DNA of 64,000 bases from Tetrastigma voinierianum (lineage: Eukaryota; Streptophyta; Magnoliopsida; Vitales; Vitaceae). The position numbers and the translations under genes were made by a program. Numbering within the stretch: the first letter of the stretch is position 1; every line of letters starts with the position of its first letter. The DNA is taken from the NCBI GenBank assembly GCA_016808115.1, contig JAEQBH010001518.1, forward strand, positions 62,001-126,000, in the 5' to 3' direction. Shown here in pieces: positions 37,433-48,800 of this stretch. Under the pieces are notes generated by a model. It was not told the origin of the DNA, did no database searches, and saw only the letters and a list, made by a program, of their open reading frames with translations.

Positions 37433-38185
37433 CTGACGTATGTCTTGGTTGCAACATCAACAATCGATCAACAAGCTGAGGAAAGCTATCGCTGGGCATG
37501 CTTCATTGAGGTCGATGTAAGTAATCTCGCGCCTCGCCACTTTCCTCATTTCTTTAGAACTACCCTTGCGTTGTTGGCACCCACATTTAGGGGTATTTCA
37601 CTTCACCCGATTAAACACTGCACCGATAGGTTATCTATCTACTGCACGGATGATTTGGCCGGCGATCTAAGAGAAAACACCTCACATACATCACGGCGGC
37701 TAGCTACAGGGATGATATTTAGCTTGTGAGAGGCTAACGTTAGGCTAATCCCTACCATATCTGAGTGGTTCCAAGAAAACACATCTATGTTATTTAACAG
37801 CACGAGTCATAATCGTTCTTTGTCCATAAGGCAGAGAACTAGCATAAATCGACTTCTTTGGCCCGTTGACATTACTTTTTCTAGGGATCAACGGCCAAGC
37901 GGATCACTCTTTCGCCCTGCCTGTCTTGTGAGGCGTGGTGCTATGCGAGGGTGCAATCTTGAGGAGGATTTTAGGGTTCTTCGCCATTATGCGCTCTGCG
38001 TAGATAGCGTAACATTGTCGCACGGCTTGGTTGGTACCTAAAAGGTCAACTGCTAACTTTAGTCAAATAGCTTCTTAGTTTGGTGGCGGAGTTGAAGGAT
38101 GGCTCATCAGTGCAGCCGGCAGCCCCATTATGGGCGTTGTAAGGTCCCAGTCTTAGATGATTGAGAATAGAACCCGGCGGAGTCA

Positions 38186-38509
38186 CTAGCCCGACCTTCC
38201 ACGGGGGCCAATGACATCTAGTGCTATAGTAGTCGCATCGTTGAAACCAGAGAGGATCCACCTAGCTGAGTTCAACATTCCTGAAGAGAGTTTCATCTGC
38301 TCGAATGCCGATAATTGTAACAAATTCGCCACACTACCAAGATATATCAATACCATGTGCACATCAAAACCGTTAATACAAAGGGTGAGTACCAGAGCAT
38401 CGTAGTGAGGCACAATTATCCTATTCGAGTTAACGGGAGAAGAAAGAAGCAGAGACCATCCTATTAGCTTAGTTTTCTTCATTATGGATTCTTTCGGCGT
38501 GGATAGCAT
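38186..38509 (-). pseudogene. Protease-region fragment of the Tat element
   Basis: The frame contains RIIVPHYDALVLTLCINGFD and VHMVLIYLGSVANLLQLSAF, matching the Tat protease where a 'D.GSSAD.L' active site is normal. Here the Asp reads Tyr (IYLGSVANLL), so it would be inactive. Confidence 0.75.
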
Positions 38510-39334
38510 TCACCACAGCTTTGATTGTGTTGTGGCTCTTAAGAGCTTCCTTGCATTTGCACTTAAGTAAATCTTGATTGTCAAAAGTCGCCAATATATA
38601 GTTTATAGCCGAGGTCTAGATTACATCGGGGTTGTCTACCCAGAACGTGATTTTGTCCGCGACTTGCCCCGATTCCACCCCGTGGTCAGGTTCCTTGACA
38701 TATCTCCTAAGGTGTCCCGTCTTGATCAACTTTTCCACCATAAATTTTAGGCTTTGTCACTTATCGGTCTCATGCCCATAGTCTCTATGATAATCGCACC
38801 GCAAGGATTTATTCCTTTGGGAGAGATCTGTCTAGATCGAAGTAGGCCATTTAAACTTTGGTAGGTCGCGAATGACGGGCAATAGCCTCTCATAAGAGAC
38901 TTTCAAGGGGTGAACTGCGAGGGCTCTCTCTTCTTTTGTGATTGGTCACGGGATTGCTTTCGGTCTTTATTCTGAGCCTCCTTGGATTTGGAGGGATGTT
39001 TTCCCAACGGATTACTTCCTTCAGCAGGCTAGCTCGTAATCATGACAGTCTGGGTCACTACACGAATATTGTTCTCCAGCATTGAGTACCTATTAGCCCG
39101 TCTATGTAATTCTTCCATAGTTGCTAGTGGGTCTAAAGATAGTGACTGGAAGAAAGGAGTAGATAGCCCACGGCTTCTCCTAAAGTTTTGGAGGATTGCG
39201 TCCATGCTATACGACTTTATTTTCTGGACGACTTGCTTGAACCTCCTTGTGAAGTCACGAATCGATTTTGTTTCCTATTTGAGAATGGTTTGTAAGGTGT
39301 TGATGTTTCTCTTTTTGTACACTAAGCATAGATA

Positions 39335-39685
39335 TTATATGATATGCATGCGGCCCACATAGTTTGTAGAGCAATTTATTGTGCGCTTCGGGGCTTGTGA
39401 AACCAAACTGACCAGCCGTGAACTAGGTGGGAATACCTTACATAACAGCCGGTCATTACCAGCATTCAAGGTCATCGCCTGATTATAATGGAGCATATGG
39501 TCGTAGGGGTCAACCGAGCCATCGAACATGGTGAAAGCTGGAATGACAAACTCGCGGGGTGGCTCGTAGTTAAGGATGTGTTGCCTTAGGGGTGAAGAGA
39601 GCATGTACCAAAGGCGTTGGCGGTATAAGGTTGGAGCTATACCAAAGGCAGGATGAGTGCGTGGTAATGTGCCTAAGGACAACAC
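39335..39685 (-). pseudogene. Gag fragment of the Tat element
   Basis: It contains EPPREFVIPAFTMFDGSVDP and HMLHYNQAMTLNAGNDRLLC, the capsid-like retrotransposon gag domain of this group. The following part, to the zinc knuckle (38700-39330), is in broken frames. The frame at 39703-40011 on - (Ser-rich, DELSSSSSPSLNLSPTK) is probably the N-terminal gag linker. Confidence 0.82.
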
Positions 39686-40255
39686 CGACGGGTTCCCTAG
39701 GCTTAACCTGGCTGGTACTGTCTTCTACTTGCTTCTCTCCTTACCTTGCGAGATGCACCATTAACAGCGTCACTGAAGGCAGGGTGAGGCGAAGGCCTCT
39801 TGCGCGATCTAGTCATTGTGCACTCCCGAGTATTCTTTGTTGGTGAGAGATTCAGAGATGGGGAGCTACTTGAGGATAGCTCATCGTCCATTGGGGTATT
39901 GACGTCGTCAGGAACAACAGGCAATCGGTTGCGTATCGTAGTCGCTATCTTGTGGATCTTTTCCAAGATCGCGACTTTTTTCGATCTAGGGTCGCAGTTG
40001 GTCATTCTCACGTCTTAAGTGCTTAGCCTGACCTTGCAACTATTTCATCTGTCTTGCTTGTTCCTCTTGCTTTCTCTCTATATCCTAACGCAGATGGAGG
40101 AATTAGTCTTCTAGCGATTGGTTCATCGGAATGCTCGTCATTACAACTACCTCGGGTGAAGCAAACGTAGAATGAGGATCGATAGAGCTCCAGGTGATGA
40201 AGGATACTTGGCGGTTGTTTGACCAAGCTCTTGCGTATGGCGGACATCATTGAAA

Positions 40256-40270
40256 CCCTGAGCGACACCA
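40256..40270 (-). other. Primer-binding site of the Tat element
   Basis: On - it reads TGGTGTCGCTCAGGG, two bases from the LTR end, in the place and with the TGG start of a primer site. I do not assign the tRNA. Confidence 0.55.
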
Positions 40271-40272
40271 AT

Positions 40273-40907
40273 TGTTGTTACCTTGATCATCTAACCTCCG
40301 AGGCATTAGTGGCACAATGTAAACCTGCAAAAAAGGCGATCTGGTGACGGTAGGCCAACCGCTTCTCTTATGATTAAGTCAACAAAAATAAGGAGATGTA
40401 GAAGAAGGAAGTTCGCACAATGGGGATTGCATACCTTTTCATCATGGGAATCCTCCTGATTTGTAGAAAGTGGTTCACGATCCTCCCCTGCTCTTTGGAA
40501 GAATCTCCCTTTAGAACAAAATCTCTTTTCTTATCAATGACTAATTCTTCCTTGTCAAGGATTAACCTTCCGAAGTAAAGAGATTTGGAAAATAGGAAAT
40601 TCATGGATAAATAACTTTTGCGTATTTCCTACCTTTATCCATTCGTCCATAGCGAACTTGACATAATCAAGATGATGGTCAGCTAGGGGACTTGGAACTC
40701 ATGACGGGTTGCCTTGAGGTTGGCCTCTGGGAGGACACCTCGACTTTCATAGATGGGCTTTCGTATTTCCAGTCTAAGTAGTGCCTATCAGTTTTAATAT
40801 GGAAGGTGGGCTTGGGGCGCTACACATTGTGGGCCAAGCGGCCTAGGGATCGAGCGGGCCGAGCCCTGGCCAATTTAGTAGTGGGTTTAAAACCCATGGT
40901 ACTTACA
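40273..40907 (-). repeat. 5' LTR of the Tat element, 635 bp
   Basis: It pairs with 10659-11281. On + it starts TGTTGTTACCTTGATC and ends GGTACTTACA, followed by ATTAT. Confidence 0.88.
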
Positions 40908-41349
40908 ATTATGGTTTGGCATGCTTAGTTCAAGGTATTGATTTGAATTAGGTTTATGCTTGATGTGGTTAGTTTATCTTATCCCGGCTTTTGAAAACAT
41001 CGACCAGGATGTTGATTTTAACATATTTGTAAACATTATAGTGTGAATGCTTATAGGATTTTGGCAAAATGCTTAATTCATGTGGATGATTACTTCAGTT
41101 TGTAAAGATGCCAAAAATGCTTACTTTAATAGCCGATGTTTTTCAATGTATTAGTTTATATTTAGGTCTTGATTTACATTTTGATTTGTAAAGTAAAGAA
41201 CATGTGTTGATTTAAATTCAAGTTTTAATTCAACATTTTACATTCAGGTGTTGATGGTAAAACATGACCAAATGAACTGAACTGAACAAAACATAACATA
41301 GCCAAATAAACAAAAATCATTCCAGTTTTCATTCATTCAACAAGAAAAA
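40908..41349. other. MULE spacer, right side of the Tat insertion
   Basis: It continues the 204-bp repeat of 10304-10653, then AT-rich DNA between the two convergent MULE genes. No frame of note. Confidence 0.6.
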
Positions 41350-42050
41350 TTACATCAATTTGATTGCATTGTTATACAAGCACAAAATTCTAGAGGTAAG
41401 GTGATGGTAAAACATTAAAATTAATGGAACAAAGCATAAAAATACACTAAACAGTGCACTGCACTTCAAAGTAAACTGCTTTCGTTTCAATGATGCCTTC
41501 AAAGCCTTCAACTCTCTCTTCAATCCATTTATCTCATCGGTTCCTAACCAATCTCCAGCCTTGATTGAATTATGATGATCACTCTTTCTGCCTCATGTCC
41601 CTCCTTCACCATTTCTATCATTTATGTCCTTCAATTTTGCATTTCAATAATCTCCATATGGAATGGTTGTTTCCACTTCAATTGATTAAGTTATTAATAA
41701 TAACCTTTGCCCTATATTGCCATCCCAAGGATCACACCACAAAAAAAAAAAAAAAAAAAAAAAAAAAACGACAACCCTATGGTTGAAATAAGGACAACCA
41801 ACAAACATACAAATTAATCAATCTTTACAATAAGAAAACAAACAATTTTTTTTATAAACATCTACTTACATGAAACTTTTGGCATGTGTAGAATCTCCTC
41901 CCTGGATTTATCCCCTTCCATGAAGTCGATAATGAAAGGCTTTGAAATGATGGCATAAAGGGGATCGTGGTTGCATTGAAGGCAGATGTGTTATCTACTT
42001 AATGAAGATGAAGAATAACTCCCATCAATTGATGAAGAAGAGGGTGAGGA
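41350..42050 (-). pseudogene. GRF-type zinc finger-like gene carried by the MULE, broken
   Basis: Read on -: a Ser-rich start with SSSSIDGSYSSSSLS (about 42020-41970), then a stop and HICLQCNHDPLY (C..C pair, about 41965-41930). In the next frame comes STSWKGINPGRRFYTCQKFH (about 41910-41850), the hallmark 'TSW...NPGRRF..C' of GRF zinc fingers, followed by a possible donor GTAAGT. After a 28-bp T run (+ poly-A 41741-41768) come LKWKQPFHMEII and, at about 41560-41350, a Lys-rich helix and a hydrophobic stretch (LFSVFLCFVPLILMF) ending in TAA at 41350. Plant GRF finger proteins commonly end in a coiled coil and a membrane-like tail. Frames do not join, so it is dead. It is convergent to the transposase. 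Confidence 0.55.
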
Positions 42051-42059
42051 AGAGAGGAT

Positions 42060-42381
42060 TGCGGAGATGAGGTTCGGTCGAAAGAAACCTTAGACCGAAG
42101 AGCTCTTTTGGAAGAAGTTGGTAAAATGAAATAAGAGTTTTTTAATATCCCTAAATTAGAAGCCCTTGTACTTTTACGTTGGATTAGGGCAAATTTTTGT
42201 CATGTCAGATGCTTACATGGCCCGAATTAATAGTCAGGGTGTCGGGTTGGCGATCGCATGTTCGATTCTGATAGGGGCTAATGTGGGCTACGAGAAGTAA
42301 AGCGTGAAGCTCTTTAGACCGAAAAAAAGTTCGAGTGTAAGTAGGATGTCAGATGCGACTTAGGGTTTTTGCACCTTTCCC
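42060..42381 (-). repeat. Right terminal inverted repeat of the MULE
   Basis: Reverse complement of 6398-6720 with gaps; the shared text is described at the left repeat. It may also have served as promoter for the GRF-like gene. Confidence 0.85.
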
Positions 42382-42473
42382 TTATTGTTCAATTACAACT
42401 TAGGTTAGGTTTGAAAAGCTTTGAATCTAAATTTTCAAATATTTCATACTAAATACTTCATAGCATAGTTTTC

Positions 42474-42510
<37 letters not shown>

Positions 42511-42870
42511 ATGAAACAAACCAATACCAGAACAACCAAACTAAGATGTAACCATATATACACACAAATCCCAAAAGATACCTCAATTTCTTAACAAATT
42601 TTAATTCATATTAAAAAAAATCTGGCAAGATTGCCCCTTCCTTTTAAATTTTAAAATATGCTAGAAATGAAAATTGAAAAGATATTATATAAATTGGAGC
42701 ATATCTCCTTTGAAAAACTAACAATTTCCCAAATGTTTATTTAATATGGGCAAGTTTTATTAGATATCGCTTCAGCTCATCTGATGCGAATCTGTTCACT
42801 GTACAAAACATAAATAGCGGTACAAGTTTTGGTCAAATCTTAACATCCCTCTTTCTGGCATCGAAGAAAC
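42382..42870 (+). promoter_or_regulatory. Upstream region of the mannosidase gene
   Basis: Only 489 bp separate the MULE end from the start codon. It is AT-rich, has (TA)n at 42476-42508 and a weak TATA-like 'cataaatag' at about 42808. No other element is recognisable. Confidence 0.4.
42476..42508. repeat. (TA)n microsatellite upstream of the mannosidase gene
   Basis: About 16 TA units between the MULE end and the gene. Confidence 0.95.
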
Positions 42871-45800
42871 ATGTTTTCTCCGAATTTTGGGACATGGGTT
42901 CTCTTGTTTCTCTTGGTATCTTCCACCTTCGTCCACTCTTCCATGTCCGAGATCGACGCCAAGAAGCGGTATATGAGAGAAAAAGTTCGCAAAATGTGAG
43001 TGTATATAGTCGCCTACCCAGTTGATTTCCTTGCTGAATCTGTGAAAATCACCATGACCCGCTTGATTCTCTCGGGAGATTATGAGATATCTGGGTTTCA
43101 AAAATGCTAATTTTGGTTCTCTGCTTTTGTGGGTATCTTGAAATTGGTGATTGAGTTAATCATTCTCTTGGGAATTTTGCGAATAGTTTGTTCGATTTTA
43201 ATGACTTTATTATTGGTCATCCTGCGCTTTTGTTTAGTGGGGTCTGATCGTAGTTTGATGTTTTGTTTTTTTTGTTTACAATTGATGGAATGTCATGATG
43301 CCCGTTTGGTTGCTGAGAAAATGTAGCCAAAGAAAATAAGTATTAAATCGTATCTAGGCCTTGCCTAATATTTGGGTCCTGAAACACAACCAGCTACGCC
43401 TAAAGAAGTCAACACTTCAGCTGGTTTATTTGAGTTTAATTTCTGAGTTTAAACAGAACAAAGGGCGGGCAATATAGATTTTTTTTTTTTGGTTTTTTCT
43501 GGGTGTGTTCGTCTCTTTTACTCTTTTTTCCCTGAAAACCAAAATGAGGGAAAGGGTTTTAATTGAAATCCAAGTGATGCACCTATCAGAGTCATAGTAT
43601 GTGATTGTTGAATTTGGGGCACAGACTAATGCAATTCAATCTGGGAATGGCAGATGAACTGACCAAGGCTAGCGGGGAGAAAAGTAGTCTGAATATGTCT
43701 TTCTTTTCTGGCTCTGCCATCTACTTGGTAATGAATATAGGAGATGACTTTTGAAAATTAAGGCCTTCCTGTCCATTTTCAGGTTTTACCATGCATATGA
43801 CAACTACATGGCTCACGCATTTCCGGTCAGTTCATGTGCTCACTTTTCTGTTATTGTTTCGTGTAGGATTTTGTCCGGCAGAAGATGCATAACTATGTTT
43901 TGGTTTTTTGCAGCATGATGAACTAAAGCCTCTTTCCAAAACTTTCACCGACTCTCTCAGTGAGCTTGGGAATCTAAATGTAAATTCTTTCGTATTTGAG
44001 AATGACACGAAATATGGGATGAAAAGTGATAATTTTCTGTATTTTAGATTGACTATACACCATGTTTATATAGGGGATTACAAGAGAAAGAAAAGGGAAA
44101 CAAGAGACACAAAAAGAAAACTAACTTATTCCTAAAAACAGAAAAGGAAAACTAATTGAATCCCTCAAATTAAGGGATTCTGAAATAATTCTCCTATTCT
44201 ATTTACAAGTCAACATTCTATTTATAGCTTCAGCCTCCCCCTCAGTGAGGAATAGATGACTTCATTCTAGCTTGAATCTGAGATCGTGAAACATTGAACT
44301 ATTCAACCGCACACATTTAGAATATCCAACTAATTGATGTTACGATGGAATAGGATCACACTACTCCTTCCTCCCGATTTTCTTTGATGAAATGTCTATC
44401 CCAGCCTCATTATGTTTTGTCCATCGTGTTGTATAGGGTTATAGGCAATATTGATGTGAGCTTGTTGTCACAATAGAGCTTCATAGGGTCATCCCTTGAT
44501 TCTTAAATAATCTAGGAGATAATCTTCAGCCAGTAATTCACCTGACCTGCAGGCGTGGCCACTAAGCTTCGAATTTGTAGACGACCTTGCTACCACATTC
44601 CGTTTACTTCTCCATGTTATTAGATTACCTCCAAAAAAAGTATAATACCCTGTAATTGATCTTCGATCCACTATGGAATCGGCATAGTCGGCCGGTGTAA
44701 TGCTTCTGAAGTAGTATCGTTCTTAAACAATTCCTTTCACGGGGTTTGCCTTTCCGTGTCACGGCGCCTTGTAAGCAGCGAAGATGAGGTTCTCTTGGAT
44801 CATGCGCAGATTGGCCCGATCATGCTCATCGATGGCGAATATCTAGCCAAGTGTGAGTAAGGTATGAGCCTACCAGCCGTATACGAATGCGTTCTTTTTA
44901 TCGCGGGTGGTTGTGCTTTAGCCTCTCGACTTGTGGTTTGGATCCATTGGGGTAAGTAGTTTTACACCCAATCTTACTGTTACACCAATAAATCAATCAA
45001 ATACTTTGTTGAAGAGATGAAGATCCTTGTGTATTAGAATATGTCACTTCAATATCGAGAAGTACTTGATTTCCCTAGTTCCTTTATCTCGAACTTTTTG
45101 CTAATCTACTGCTTCACATCATCTTCTATATACTGCATCCGTTTCAGGTCACTATGATGTCGTCAACATAGATTAGAAGATCCAATTCTCCCCCTACTGA
45201 CTAGAAATTTAGTAACTTGGCCTGTGCGGCCAGAGCTTTGAATGTTCGAGCTAGGCTTGTTAATTTATGGCGAACTTCGAGCCGTAGGAGCTTTTGAGCG
45301 AGCAAATCGGGCTCAAGCTTGGCCCGAGTTTAAAAAAAGATTGGCTTGAGCTCATTAGGCTCGTTTTCCATATGAGCGAGCCGAGCAACCTCGAGCTCGA
45401 AGCCCGATCCGTACCTTCTGAGTTTGTATTGTGTCGATCGCCGGCTTTCAGTTCATATACTTTTTAACTTTTTGTAATCAATCGATAACAAATCGTCAAT
45501 TAGAAATAATTTTCTATGGGATTTGTTTTACCTTAGTTGATTTAGCAATTGATGCTAAAAGTATTAAGCCATCTCCTTAACATTGTTTCCCTTCACGGAT
45601 TCTGTAATTCACTTCTTTGAAGCTTGACTTGCAAGTGAAAAATTATGAAATAGAATTAAAGCAGTAGAAGTGCAGTGAATCGAATCACTGAAATCATTGA
45701 ATAGGAAACATGATTGGTTTAATCAATTATCTAAATAAAGAAATAATATATCGACAAGATGCGCGAGCAAACTCATTAGTAACAACATAAACTATTTGGC

Positions 45801-48800
45801 AATATCTTTGCTTTTGCACATGGTTAAGTTGGCCACCACCCTCGACTACCCATTTAGCCATAATTAATTTCAAAACCAATAACCCTTATACCCGGAATTT
45901 GAAATCGAGAATCGCCGCCATGTCGAGCAGAGTCGGCCCAAATTTTCATGCCCGTGGTGTGGTGGCACTCAGGAGATTACCGCCAGTCTGATGCAGCGAT
46001 CAGGATCTTGTTTCCTTTGTTCTATGAAGCCGCGCACGATCTGCAGTGCTCTTTGAATCGTGAAGCGCCCCATACAGCTCATGGCCACCGACCTCTATAG
46101 TTTCACGAGGCCCGATACCTCATATTTGAAATCGGATTCTTGTACTAGGATCGACCAGGAAGTCGTGCCGATGGGTCATACCCGGTATCCATGTCGCTTC
46201 CCGAAGCGTCCCCTTTGCGAAACACCTTCTTCCGCGCTATCCACCTTTGAACATCTGTCGTAAACACCTTAGTGCTATCGTGGGTACCATTTCGCTCTGG
46301 AACATATCACGGAGATCTGGAAGTACGGTCCCCCCAGCCCGGCGGCGTGGGTCGCTCGAGCCGGCCGTCTTCGTCGTCGGCGCCTCGCCGCGGCCACCGT
46401 GAGGATTCACGCATTTGCCATCCATGTTATTTGGATCTAGAGCTTGAGGATCCATTATTGTCGATATCGGACACATGACCTGGGCATTTCACTCCGGCGC
46501 GCCTGAGTCGGGATCGCACCGGTGAAAGACCCGGATCCTGTAGGCCGGAGGGCCGTAGGTGAGCTTGTTCAATGACGGATGGGTCGGCGGCGACGGCACC
46601 GGCGGCAGGCGGCGAGATTTATCGAACTGATTGGGCTCAAGCTCGGCTCGTTTAGCTCACGGTGAGCGAGCGAGCTTTTAGGCTGACGGCCGGCGATGGC
46701 GGCGCCGTTCTGAAGCCTGCGAGTGAATGAAGGGGGTGTGGTCACCTTGACTTTGTTTATACCCAAACTCTTTCATGACTTTTGCAAATCTCCTAAACCA
46801 AGCCCTAGGAGATTGTTTTAGCCCATAAAGGGCCTTTTTCAGCTTGCACACCTTGTTGCTTGTGTTCCCCTCAAATCCTAGTGGGATGTTCATGTAAATC
46901 TCTTCATCTAAATCACCATGAAGAAATGCATTCTTAACATCATACTGTAAGAGTTGCCAATTGTAGTGGGCAACCAATGATAACAAGATTCTTATAGTAT
47001 TCATTTTTGCAAGTAGAGCAAAAGTCTCTTGACAATCAACTCCATAAGTTTGAGTCATACCCTTGCTTCTAATCTATATATCTCAAAGATCCATCTGACC
47101 TTATATTTTAGTGTGAAAATCCACTTGCAATCAACAATGTTTTCCTTCCGGTCTTTAAGCGATCTCCCGTGTTTTTATTCTTTTCTAATGCACTCATCTC
47201 TCTCTCATATCATCCTTCCATTCCACTTTTGTCAATGCCTCGAAGCTTGAGTGTTAGGGATGATGTAGGTGTTACCCCTAGATTCTAATGAAATTCTTGT
47301 GGGTTGGTGATAGATGCTTAAGAGACACATAGTGATAGTGGATAAAGTGGTCGGTTAGTGCATTCTCTGGTGCCTTTTAAACGACAATGGGAAGGTCTAG
47401 GTCTAGGTTTTCTGTTGGCAGGTCAATCGTTTCACCGGGTTGTGTATGTAAGGTGGGTCTATCTTATACGACCGGAATTTCATTCCCGAGTGCAGGTCGG
47501 ATTCTTGGACTGCCGATTCGGAATGGCCTTTTCATAGTACATCTTAGGAAATTGTCGAAAGTGCGAAGAGTGACCCGGCTGGGAACAGGGATGACACGGG
47601 TTTAGTGGTAGAATTAGGTGACTCAGGTTCTTCATCACCATGGGTTGAGACATAAGGAAGGTCAAGAGGTTCAAATGACTCACAAGGACTATCTTCCATC
47701 ATTGACATCTCCCCCTTAAGAGAGGACTTGGGGAAGAAAGGTTTGTTCCCGATGAAGAGTGACATTTGTAGAGATGTAAAATTTTCTAGTTGAAGGGTTG
47801 TAACATTTGTAACCTTTTTGAGTGAATGAGTAACCAATGAAGACACATTTTATGGCTCGGGGGCCTAGCTTGTCTCTATGTTGGTTGTGGACATGAACAA
47901 ATGCAGTGCACCCAAATACCTTAGGAGTGAGCCCGTTTGAGGTTCTGAAGTGTGGATAGAAACTCTTAAGTACCTCTACAGGACTTTCTTTGTCTAAGAC
48001 TCCTAAGGGAATTCTATTTGCTCGGTATGTGTATGGAACGATTTCCCCAATAGGACTTAGGAGCATTCCCTTGAAAGAGTAAGGCTCGGGTTGTGTTAAG
48101 TAAATGCCCATTTTTCCTCTTGGCTACCCCATTTTCTTGGGTTGTGTTAACACATGATGAGTCATGGAGAATGCCCTGTGATTGAAAATAGGGTGACAAA
48201 ATTTGGTTGAAGTAATCTCTAGCATTATCCGTCACAAGCTTTTATTTGAACCCCCTAATTGGTTTTGAACCATTGAGTGGAAATTAGGTATAACAATACT
48301 AACATCGATTTTTGTTTTAAAAGAAAGATCCATGTAACTGAGTGCAATCATCAACTAAGGATACAAACCAACGAGCCCCAGAAACATTATGTATAGTCAC
48401 TATGAATTAAATGAAAAGGATGAGAACTTCTTTTATTGCTAATAGGAAAAGATACATGAGTATGTTTTTCCAATTCACAGGTTTCGCAATGAAACTCATA
48501 AATATCTGATCCTTGGAACAAATAAGGAAACATGACCTTTAAAACCCTTAAAGATTGATGACTGAGCGTAGGTGTCTGACCAAATATGGTATCTTTATTT
48601 GAGAGGCGAGAAAAAGACAAAGACAAATTATTACTAGTTTTGAGATAATTCAAGGTGGTAAAGATTATTTCATTTCCTTAGCAAGTCCAATCCTCCTCCA
48701 CTAAGCCAGTTCTTGGCTATAATAGAAAAAACTATACCTGCTGGTAAGATCATGGTAAGCTTTTGAATGGAAACAAGGCTAGCCAACAATTTTGGTACAT

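Larger units (their letters stand above)
10659..40907 (-). mobile_element. Tat-lineage Gypsy LTR retrotransposon (host of two chromoviruses)
   Basis: LTRs of 623 and 635 bp sit at 10659-11281 (3') and 40273-40907 (5'). On - they run TGTAAGTACTATGG to AACAACA. The target duplication ATTAT is exact (10654-10658 and 40908-40912). The - strand order is gag, protease, RT, RNase H, integrase. A second ORF on + (31778-34133) lies between integrase and the 3' LTR, a layout known from Tat elements such as Grande and Retand. The 3' internal part is split by chromovirus A at 11622-31384. Without A the element is about 10.5 kb. All frames are broken. Confidence 0.88.
6398..42381 (+). mobile_element. Mutator-like DNA transposon (MULE), inflated by nested retrotransposons
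   Basis: The ends are inverted repeats: GGGAAAAGGTGCAAAAAACC at 6398, and the complement of GGGAAAGGTGCAAAAACCC at 42381. They match with gaps for about 320 bp inward. Between them lie a mudrA-like transposase (+), a spacer, and a GRF-zinc-finger-like gene (-). Removing the LTR element at 10659-40907 leaves a MULE of about 5.7 kb, a normal size. The 9-mers outside the ends (TTATTTTGT and TTATTGTTC) agree at 6 of 9 positions, so the target duplication is worn or my ends are off by a base or two. The right end lies about 490 bp before the mannosidase start codon. Transposase stops show the copy is dead. Confidence 0.85.

Noticed and set aside
41741..41768. 28-base poly-A as the tail of a retroposed copy
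   Set aside because: It lies within the broken GRF-like gene, probably its intron, with no target duplication and no copied gene beside it.
46237..46476. GC-rich - frame as transposase start
   Set aside because: Only MDPQ-like opening and low-complexity Gly/Arg; no zinc finger or catalytic motif.
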